DNA of 64,000 nt from Shewanella benthica KT99. GTDB lineage: Bacteria > Pseudomonadota > Gammaproteobacteria > Enterobacterales > Shewanellaceae. Position 1 is the first letter of the stretch, and each line of letters begins with the position of its first letter. The position numbers and the translations under genes were made by a program. The stretch lies in assembly GCF_000172075.1 (NCBI RefSeq), contig NZ_ABIC01000016.1, positions 1 through 64,000 on the forward strand, given 5' to 3'. The notes under the pieces were generated by a model, which was given only the letters and a program-made list of their open reading frames with translations, had not been told where the DNA came from and ran no database searches. Below are positions 57,374 through 64,000 of the stretch, piece after piece.

Positions 57374-59794
57374 ATGAAGCCCTATAATCTCGCATTGGCG
57401 ATAGCACTTCTCTCTGTGCCCGTCGTCGATGTCGTCGCTGCCACTGCTGCCACCGCCACAAGCAATAGCGCCACTATCATCAAGAAAAGCCAGTCCGCAA
57501 GCGGCTTTCTCAATTTGTTCTATTCTAAAGCCGATGGTGAGCTTTACCTGGAAGCGAACAAGCTAGATCAGCCCTTCCTCTTACTGACAAGTCTGCCCCA
57601 TGGTGTTGGTTCCAACGATATCGGCCTAGACCGTGGTCAACTCGGTTATACCCGCATGGTGCAATTTGAGCGTCACGGTCCCTACTTGATTTTGAAGCAG
57701 CTCAATACTCAATATCGTGCCAGTACCGATAACCTTGCTGAGCTCAGAGCGGTTAAAGAGGCCTTTGCCGAGTCAGTGCTCTGGCGAGGCAAGATCATTG
57801 ATGGCAAGCGAGATCTGGTGTCGATCAATGATCTGCTGATTAACGATCTTCATGGCATCTCCTCGGTGCTCGAAGACACTCAGCAGGGCAGCTATCAACT
57901 AGATAAAAGCCGTTCACTCATCTTGCCTGAAGGCGTCAAGTCCTTCGAGCGTAACAGCGACGTGGACGTGCTGTTGACCTTCAACAGCGCCAAGGCGGGA
58001 CACTATGTGGCCCAGGTGACGCCCGATGCAAATCATATGTCGGTCCGTCTGCGTTACTCTTTTATTCAGTTGCCAGAAGAGGGCTATGTGGCTCGCGATT
58101 ACCAGCCTATGAGCGGCTATCTGTCCGATGAGTATCTGGATTACGCGACTCAGGTTAATCAGGATATTCGTCAGCGTCATCTGCTGCGTCATCGCCTACA
58201 GAAGGTGAATCCGGGATCTGAGCCCAGTGAAGTGATCGAACCTATCACTTACTACCTGGACCCAGGTGTACCTGAGCCCATTCGCAGCGCACTCTTAGAG
58301 GGGGCTGGCTGGTGGGCAGAGGCATTCGAGCAGGCCGGATTTATCGGTGGGTTTAAGGTCGAGTTATTGCCAGAGGATGCCGATCCTCAAGATATCCGTT
58401 ACAACGTGATCCAGTGGGTACACAGGGCGACACGCGGCTGGTCATATGGCTCGGTGGTTGCCGATCCAAGAAGCGGCGAGATCATCAAGGGGCATGTGAC
58501 CTTAGGCAGCCAAAGGGTTCGTCAGGATCATCTGATTGCCCGCGGCCTCACTGCTGGCTGGGAAGATAGACAAGCTGCAGAAGATGCGTCTATGGCACTT
58601 TCTCTGGCTCGAATTCGCCAGCTGGCCGCCCACGAAGTTGGCCATACCTTAGGTTTCGATCATAACTTCGCCGCCTCGAGTAATGGCAACTCTTCAGTGA
58701 TGGATTACCCCCATCCACGGGTGACACTGAAAGGAGATAAGATAGATATTTCGGCTCCCTACGGTATTGGAGTTGGTGCCTGGGATAAGTATATTGTCGA
58801 ATATGGTTATAGTGAATATAGCGATTCTGCCGAGGAGTCGACTCAGTTATCTGCATTGATGACTCAGGTGCAGCGTCAGGGGCTACGCTACATAGGTGAA
58901 GCAGATTCTCGCTCGAAAGGTGCCAGTAATGCCTACGCCAGTCTTTGGGACAATGGCAGCGATCCCGTTACCGAGCTCATCCGTATCAATAAGGTGCGAG
59001 CCAAGGCGATCGATGATTTTTCTCCCTCCGCGTTATTAGCGGGTCAGCCCAGGGGGGAGCTAAGCGATATCTTTGTGCCCATCTATCTGCTCAATCGTTA
59101 TCAGATCACCGCCGCGGCTAAATTTATCGGTGGCACAGATTACAGCTATAGCGAAGGAATAGAAGGTGAGACATGGCACTACATTGCGCCTCAGTTGCAA
59201 AAGAGAGCCCTGGATGCCTTGCTGGAGACCTTGTCACCCAAGGCGTTAGCTATCTCCCAGACATTGCAGGAGTCCTTAGTGCCCAAGTCGGGTAACTATA
59301 ATAGGACTCGTGAGAGTTTCGATTCGGGTCTTGGGGTCATCACAGACCCTCTCGGTATGGCCGAAGTCTTGAGCCGTCATACGGTGCAGCAGCTGCTCGC
59401 GCCTCAGCGACTCAATCGAGTGAATCAGGGCTATATCGGTGACAGGGAACAACTATCCGTTCCGGCATTAGTCGATAAACTACTGGGCAGTACACTGTAT
59501 GAGGATATGCCCAACGGCGCCGAACAAGGCGTCTGGATGCGGGTTAACAGCGTGATACTCGATGAATTGTTAGCCAGTTACCATGCTAAACAGACGCGAC
59601 CCGAGGTAAAGGCCCAGCTGGCAGGGCGTCTGCGTTACACCCTTAAGCAGCTTAAACGTAAGGTAAAGCGAGTCAGCGCCTACGAGGCCGCTCACTTTGC
59701 TTGGCTTGCCGATGGCGTTGAGAGAGGAATGAAAGATGCTAAGGTTAACTTGATAGCTCAGCCACTCAAGATGCCACCGGGTTCGCCAATTTAG
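57374..59794 (+). CDS. Zinc-dependent metalloprotease, DUF5117/DUF4953 type
   Basis: Secreted zinc protease, 806 aa. From ATG 57374, preceded by AAGGAT, it has a signal peptide (MKPYNLALAIALLSVPVVDV to about residue 25). A DUF5117-type N-terminal domain precedes the catalytic motif HEVGHTLGFDH (His420, Glu421, His424, His430), followed by SSVMDYPHPRV (Met-turn). This is the metzincin-like arrangement. Role unknown; related proteins are common in marine and soil bacteria. TTG 57329 is an alternative upstream start. Confidence 0.9.
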   Translation: MKPYNLALAIALLSVPVVDVVAATAATATSNSATIIKKSQSASGFLNLFYSKADGELYLEANKLDQPFLLLTSLPHGVGSNDIGLDRGQLGYTRMVQFERHGPYLILKQLNTQYRASTDNLAELRAVKEAFAESVLWRGKIIDGKRDLVSINDLLINDLHGISSVLEDTQQGSYQLDKSRSLILPEGVKSFERNSDVDVLLTFNSAKAGHYVAQVTPDANHMSVRLRYSFIQLPEEGYVARDYQPMSGYLSDEYLDYATQVNQDIRQRHLLRHRLQKVNPGSEPSEVIEPITYYLDPGVPEPIRSALLEGAGWWAEAFEQAGFIGGFKVELLPEDADPQDIRYNVIQWVHRATRGWSYGSVVADPRSGEIIKGHVTLGSQRVRQDHLIARGLTAGWEDRQAAEDASMALSLARIRQLAAHEVGHTLGFDHNFAASSNGNSSVMDYPHPRVTLKGDKIDISAPYGIGVGAWDKYIVEYGYSEYSDSAEESTQLSALMTQVQRQGLRYIGEADSRSKGASNAYASLWDNGSDPVTELIRINKVRAKAIDDFSPSALLAGQPRGELSDIFVPIYLLNRYQITAAAKFIGGTDYSYSEGIEGETWHYIAPQLQKRALDALLETLSPKALAISQTLQESLVPKSGNYNRTRESFDSGLGVITDPLGMAEVLSRHTVQQLLAPQRLNRVNQGYIGDREQLSVPALVDKLLGSTLYEDMPNGAEQGVWMRVNSVILDELLASYHAKQTRPEVKAQLAGRLRYTLKQLKRKVKRVSAYEAAHFAWLADGVERGMKDAKVNLIAQPLKMPPGSPI

Positions 59795-59821
59795 CAGGAA
59801 GAGAATCAATTCATTGCACAT

Positions 59822-59844
59822 CGGGGTTAAAGCCCCTCCTACAT
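59822..59844. repeat. Short GGGGTT/AGCCCC hairpin after the protease gene
   Basis: CGGGGTTAAAGCCCCTCCTAC forms a small hairpin with one wobble pair. This resembles dispersed 'GGGGTTAAAGCCCCTCCTAC' elements in gammaproteobacteria; no T-run follows. Confidence 0.4.
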
Positions 59845-59991
59845 AAAAGACGATGCCGCACAAGTTTTTATCGGAAATTTGGTTATATTTGTATCAATTT
59901 GTATGAAATGTGATTAATTTGTTCATTATTTGTAATAATTAACTTAGAGTTATTGTTACACACTTGTGGTCAGAAAAGATTGGAGTTTTAT

Positions 59992-60297
59992 ATGAAGTTA
60001 TTAACCAGCGTGGCCTTATCTGCAGTATTTGTATTTTCATCGGCGTCTGCTTTCGCAGATATTCCTGATTTTTCTAAGACAGCGGCTGCAAAATCCAGCT
60101 ACGATTTTTCAAATAATCAGCCTGCTAAGGGCAACCAGTTGCAACAAGCGTCGACTCGACATGATTTTTCTAAAACGGTGGCGGCAAACGACAAATATTT
60201 GTTTTCTATCAATGAAGCAGCAGTCGTCGTCCAAAAGACAGTGAACCCTTCGACTCAACATGATTTCTCTACGACAACGGCAATGAAGCGGATTTAA
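59992..60297 (+). CDS. Small secreted DFS-repeat protein
   Basis: A 101-aa exported protein. ATG 59992 follows TTGGAG. The signal peptide (MKLLTSVALSAVFVFSSASA) is followed by a repeated short unit: PDFSKTAAAKSSYDFSNN, HDFSKTVAANDKYLFSIN and HDFSTTTAMK, where DFS-K/T recurs at roughly even spacing. No Cys, no metal site. I do not know the family. It may be a self-assembling or surface peptide, but this is only a guess. Monocistronic with a terminator. Confidence 0.65.
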   Translation: MKLLTSVALSAVFVFSSASAFADIPDFSKTAAAKSSYDFSNNQPAKGNQLQQASTRHDFSKTVAANDKYLFSINEAAVVVQKTVNPSTQHDFSTTTAMKRI

Positions 60298-60326
60298 GAG
60301 TTAGCCGTTAAAACGTTTGAAGTAAA

Positions 60327-60365
60327 GGCCCGGACTAAGATGGATTGTCCCGGGTCTTTCTTTTT
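60327..60365 (+). terminator. Terminator after DFS-repeat gene
   Basis: GGCCCGGAC pairs with GTCCCGGGTC (one bulge) and is followed by TTTCTTTTT. It lies 29 bases past the stop. Confidence 0.75.
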
Positions 60366-60372
60366 ACTCATG

Positions 60373-60412
60373 GCTTACCGCTTACCGCTTACCGCTTACC
60401 GCTTACCGCTTA
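60373..60412. repeat. Heptamer tandem repeat GCTTACC
   Basis: Five full copies of GCTTACC and a sixth partial copy lie end to end, reaching the stop codon (TTA on the plus strand at 60410-60412) of the minus-strand gene. Such short repeats can change copy number by slippage. Confidence 0.9.
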
Positions 60413-60763
60413 AAGCTCATCAGCTTTATCTAAAGCGTGGCCCAGTCGATAGGCATCGATAACCCCAACCAGCCAGCCAATGATAAATGCCCAAGTGGCA
60501 ATAGATACGTAGACTGCCTTTGCGCCACTCGGTTGCTCGGTGAACATCTGATAGATCAGATTAAAATCCAGCGGAACGGCACCAGATAAGATCTGAGCTG
60601 AAATCTCTTGTGCTCGCTCTACGGCTTGATAGAGAAGATAGACTAATCCGCCCAGGCTGACGGCAGAGATTAGGGTGCCGATATTATATTTTTTCAAGTA
60701 AAAATGCCCGGTCCCGGGACAGACTAAGGCTGAGATCAGTGCGGCTGTGATTGCCTTGTTCAT
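60410..60763 (-). CDS. Small membrane protein, hypothetical (TM2-like)
   Basis: From ATG 60763 the product is 117 aa: MNKAITAALISALVCPGTGH, then FYLKKYNIGTLISAVSLGGL, two hydrophobic stretches before a loop and a third near the end (ATWAFIIGWLVGVIDAYRLG). The PGTGHFYLKKY turn resembles TM2-type small membrane proteins. Function unknown. The gene's stop is at the edge of the heptamer repeat, so slippage there could alter its 3' end only beyond the stop. Confidence 0.68.
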   Translation of the reverse strand: MNKAITAALISALVCPGTGHFYLKKYNIGTLISAVSLGGLVYLLYQAVERAQEISAQILSGAVPLDFNLIYQMFTEQPSGAKAVYVSIATWAFIIGWLVGVIDAYRLGHALDKADEL

Positions 60764-61003
60764 ATGAGATTCTTCATTGCTTGATATGCAGGTTGCAATC
60801 ATTCTAAATCAATTCGACCCATGGCTTGCTGTAAAAATGCGACTTTGTCGATGAATTTTTGTTTATTTTCTGAGTTGGACTCGTTTGCCTGGCTTGCGTC
60901 TAACAGTAAACCCGATCCGCAATGGGATCGGGATTGCCGGGAAGCAAGTTACTTGTTAATCCTTGGGTCGTGAGCTTTCTCCTTATTTTTTACTCCTACT
61001 ATT

Positions 61004-63102
61004 TTATTTTTTAAGCCATTTCTTGCTGCAGCTTCTTAGGGTAGGAATACGAAATGCCAGGGTATAAGTCACCGGCAAGACGATGAGTGTTAGCACAGAG
61101 GCGAAGCCTAGGCCGAAGATGATGGTGATCGCCATAGAGCCAAAGAAGGCATCAGATAGCAGAGGCACCATTCCCAACATAGTCGTTATCGCTGCCATCA
61201 ACACGGGTCTTACTCGGCTCACCGACGAGTCGACCACAGCCCGATAGGCCTCCTTGCCCTCTCTCAGTTCCAGATTGATTTGATCTACCAATACTATGCC
61301 ATTTTTGATGATCATGCCGGTCAAGCTGAGTAAACCTAGCAGCGCCATGAAGCTGAAGGGAGCATCGAATATTAATAGGCCGGATACCACGCCGATTAAG
61401 GCTAACGGCACGGTAAACCAGATAACCAGAGGCTGGCGTACCGAGTTAAACAGCAGCACAGTGATGAGGAACATAGCCAGATAGCCCATAGGAATTGAGC
61501 TAAATACCGAGACCTGAGCTTCTCCTGCAGTCTCGTACTCGCCTCCCCATTCGAATTCATAACCACTTGGAAGCGGGATGGCTTCTATGTCTGCTCTGAT
61601 TTTCTTGAAGACCGAATCGGCAGTCTCATCGGTGCCGTTGATGGGGTCGGCATATACGGCCAGCATACGTTTCCTGTCGCGGCGCATGAGAAGTGGGTTT
61701 TCCCACTCGGTGCTAAATTCTGACACCACCTGAGTGGCGGGCACGAAGACGTTGTTCTCTGAGCTCCAGACCAGGAGTTTCCACAGGCTGTCGGCATCGA
61801 GGCGCTCCTCGGCCGGCGCCCTGGCGATGATAGGCATCAGGTGACTGTTCTCACGATAGACACCGATCTGCTTACCACTGAAGTTGATCAGGAGTGAGTT
61901 ATCAAGATCTTGTTTGCTGATCCCGGTTTCACGGGCCTGAGCGAGCGCCAGTTGTGGGCGGATCAGGAACACCTGATTACGCCAGCTATGTCTTACGCCT
62001 ACGGCTGTAGGCTCAGCATCTAAGATCGCCTTGGCTTGGGTGGCAAGCTGATGCAGTACCACAGGGTCTTCACCGTAGAATCTTGCTTCAATCTTAGCCG
62101 CAGGGCTGGGACCATTTTCCATATATTTGAAACGATACTCGGCTTCGGGATACTTGAGGCTTAACTCCTTCTCCAGTGTACGCATGTATCGGTTTAAGCT
62201 GGTGAGATCTGTCATCTCGATCAGTAGCTGACCGTAGGAGCTGTAGCTTTTCTCCGGAGCATAGGAGAGCATGAATCTTTGGGCGCCCTGGCCGACAACG
62301 CTGGTGAGGTTAACCAGGCCAATATCCTGGGTCTCTTGCTGGGCGAGCAGGTCTTTTTCTATGCGACCGATCAAGGTCTCTGTCGCCTTGATATCAGTGC
62401 CTTCCGGCATCCACACATCCACGAAGAACATAGGCGTGTTTGAGGCAGGAAAGAAGACATTTTTCACATAGCCGAAGCCCATTAGCGAGGTGAACAATGC
62501 CGCGATAACTATGAGTAGAGTGACGGCGCGAAAACGCATCGCCAGATTTAAGCAGGTACGGTACAACTGGAATATCAAGCCCTTGTAAAGGTCATTAATT
62601 TCATCCCCGCTGACTTCGCCATCTTTGAACATCAAGTGGCAGAAGAAGGGGGTTAAGGTCATGGCGGTGATCCAACTGATAAACAGCGAGATCAGTAACA
62701 CCTGGAATAACGAGACGCAGAACTCCCCCGTGGCCGTGTCTGACAAGCCAATCGGAGCGAAGGCCAGAATGGCGATGACTGTCGCGCCAAGTAGCGGCCA
62801 TTGAGTCTGTGACACCACCTGTTTAGATGTATCTAGTCGGGTTTGGCCACGCTTGATGCCTATGAGTATGCCTTCGGTCACCACGATGGCGTTATCGACC
62901 AGCATACCCAGGGCGATTCTTCGACCTGTTCCGGTGAAGCGCCAGGATAAGCGGTGACCACGAGTGCCTGCTTGAGGGTGAACTCAGGAAATTCGAGCTG
63001 ACCTAGCCCAAGAAATGAGATGCTGCCCCCCCCCACGAGTAGCAATAGGGCAAACATCCAGCTCACCACTTTATGTTCTATAGCGTATTGTGCGAAATTC
63101 AC
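61004..63102 (-). pseudogene. RND efflux pump (inner-membrane transporter), internally deleted
   Basis: The N-terminal part reads MNFAQYAIEHKVVSWMFALL to YPGASPEQVEE and then jumps to GMLVDNAIVVTEGI, a segment that lies near residue 400 in AcrB-type pumps. About 340 codons, with much of the first periplasmic domain and several helices, are missing, and the junction near 62918 shifts the frame. The C-terminal two thirds, to 61004, are continuous (633 codons) and still show RND helices. A run of nine C at 63026-63034 (GGG-GGG-GGC in frame) lies in the first membrane helix. As read, no working pump is made. Confidence 0.9.
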
Positions 63103-63168
63103 GGCGTAAAATCCTTGCAGGCGAAAGAGTAAAAATAAAAGCTTAGGTGATATTGAGTCGGATGGATA

Positions 63169-64000
63169 TTACACCCCGCGTTGCCAGTGAAGAGGTTTAA
63201 CTTTCTGTTCTGCTGACAGGTACTGCACACCGGCTACCACTAGCTGATCGCCCATGCTCAAGCCTGTTAAGATCTCTATGCCATCTGTGGTGACCCGACC
63301 TAAGGTGACGATTTGTGCAGTCACCTTGCCTGTGTCTGCATGGTAGAGCCAGATGATACTTTCACCATCGAGATCACGCTTCATCACTGCACTGGCAGGG
63401 ATCACTGTCTTATCTAGCTGAGAGTCAGTAGAGAGATCTAAGCTTAATTCGGCGCTCATACCCGGAAGAATATGGATCTGAGTGGGTCGGGCTAATGTGA
63501 AGACAACTTCGTAACTTTGAGTGCCTGGAGTCACTTGAGTCGCGTGCTCTTTCAGTTTTACCGGATAGGCTTGCTCCGGCTGAGCGCTGAAACGTACCTG
63601 AGGTTGAAATTTAGCATGGGGATTAAATTTGATGGCCTGACTGGCCATAGACTCAGGCACTTGGATCACCACGTCGATATTACGATCTTTCTGTAACACG
63701 AGAACCGACTGGTTTGCCTGAATCATCTGATAATTGTCTATGGAGATCTTAGCGACCGTGCCGTCATATGGTGCGAGTAAATGGGTGTAACTCAATTGAT
63801 CGTGGGCGTTAGCCAGATCGGCAGCGGCTGATTTCAGTTGAGCCTTAGAGAGATCGTAATCTGCCGGTGAGATCAACTGGCGACGTAACAGCTCACCCTT
63901 ACGCTTATAGTCGGCGGTGGCCAGCTCATGATCGGCTTCGCGGTTGAGTAAGGTGTTGCGGGCATCTCTGTCATCGAGTTTGGCCAGGATAGTGCCTTTT
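63169..64000 (-). CDS. RND periplasmic adaptor (membrane fusion protein), partial
   Basis: C-terminal 277 or so codons of an AcrA/HlyD-type adaptor; the gene runs off the window's right edge. It shows the lipoyl half LSYTHLLAPYDGTVAKISID, a beta-barrel region and the membrane-proximal domain to VKPLHWQRGV. The reading is open to the edge (…LAKLDDRDARNTLLNREADH…). It lies 67 bases upstream of the broken pump gene, as usual for this operon order, and is itself intact as far as seen. Confidence 0.88.
   Translation of the reverse strand, partial: KGTILAKLDDRDARNTLLNREADHELATADYKRKGELLRRQLISPADYDLSKAQLKSAAADLANAHDQLSYTHLLAPYDGTVAKISIDNYQMIQANQSVLVLQKDRNIDVVIQVPESMASQAIKFNPHAKFQPQVRFSAQPEQAYPVKLKEHATQVTPGTQSYEVVFTLARPTQIHILPGMSAELSLDLSTDSQLDKTVIPASAVMKRDLDGESIIWLYHADTGKVTAQIVTLGRVTTDGIEILTGLSMGDQLVVAGVQYLSAEQKVKPLHWQRGV

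Noticed and set aside
60373..60412. Tandem heptamer as a CRISPR-like array
   Set aside because: The units are seven bases with no spacers, so it is a simple repeat.

Overview
The window reads as chromosomal DNA of a marine gammaproteobacterium, most probably Shewanella. The gene order mreB-mreC-mreD-maf(yhdE)-rng-yhdP-nitrilase-tldD, with yjgA/pmbA a few kb downstream, and a short Shewanella-type MITE with ATACCAATTCCATTAA-like ends support this. The genus call is inference from gene order and protein similarity; no rRNA or tRNA gene was seen. Base composition looks moderate and even throughout.

Layout. 1-11.4 kb: end of a probable MSHA pilus gene, then the cell-shape and envelope cluster mreBCD, maf, rng, yhdP, a nitrilase-family amidase and tldD. 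11.4-16.3 kb: an export operon (TolC-like, HlyD-like and two ABC-2 permeases, with no ATPase gene). 16.3-21 kb: a large Ig-repeat lipoprotein, darP/yjgA and, divergent, pmbA (tldE, the partner of tldD). 21-25.4 kb: an arsenic island, arsR (frameshifted)-acr3-GAPDH-arsJ, whose gaps carry related CTAGAATCTAG palindromes. 25.4-27 kb: repeats and gene remains (3' fragments of a purine nucleoside phosphorylase and of a DUF3465 gene). 27-34.5 kb: an AgcS symporter, an HU protein, several small secreted or membrane proteins, a DUF3016 lipoprotein, a TraB/GumN protein and cheD. 34.6-38 kb: a MaoC-like protein, a decayed ISAs1-type insertion sequence and a badly decayed fhs. 38.1-42.4 kb: a zinc-ribbon protein, a 41-aa membrane protein, then a probable zinc/metal uptake cluster (small His/Cys protein, His-rich outer membrane protein, ZnuA-like and ZnuB-like proteins, no ATPase gene). 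42.5-46.2 kb: a PlsC-type acyltransferase, a MITE, rraB, a PAS-GGDEF diguanylate cyclase and a REC-CheC regulator. 46.4-51.2 kb: a broken enoyl-CoA hydratase gene, a DUF3530 protein and rapA. 51.6-60.3 kb: a PIN-PhoH ATPase, a large hybrid histidine kinase, a DUF5117-type zinc metalloprotease and a small secreted repeat protein. 60.4-64 kb: a small membrane protein at a heptamer repeat, then an RND pump gene with about a third of its coding sequence deleted and its fusion-protein partner running off the edge.

The most striking overall feature is the number of disrupted genes: arsR, the PNP fragment, the DUF3465 fragment, the ISAs1 transposase, fhs, the enoyl-CoA hydratase gene and the RND pump, against an intact housekeeping backbone. 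This suggests a lineage losing genes, although the single-base frameshift in arsR could be a sequencing error. I see no CRISPR array, prophage or clear defence system. The best candidates for poorly described biology are the ATPase-less exporter lying between tldD and pmbA, the ATPase-less metal uptake cluster, the DFS-repeat secreted protein, the 41-aa membrane protein, the perfect 18-bp inverted repeat at 29829-29874, and the ars-gap palindromes.
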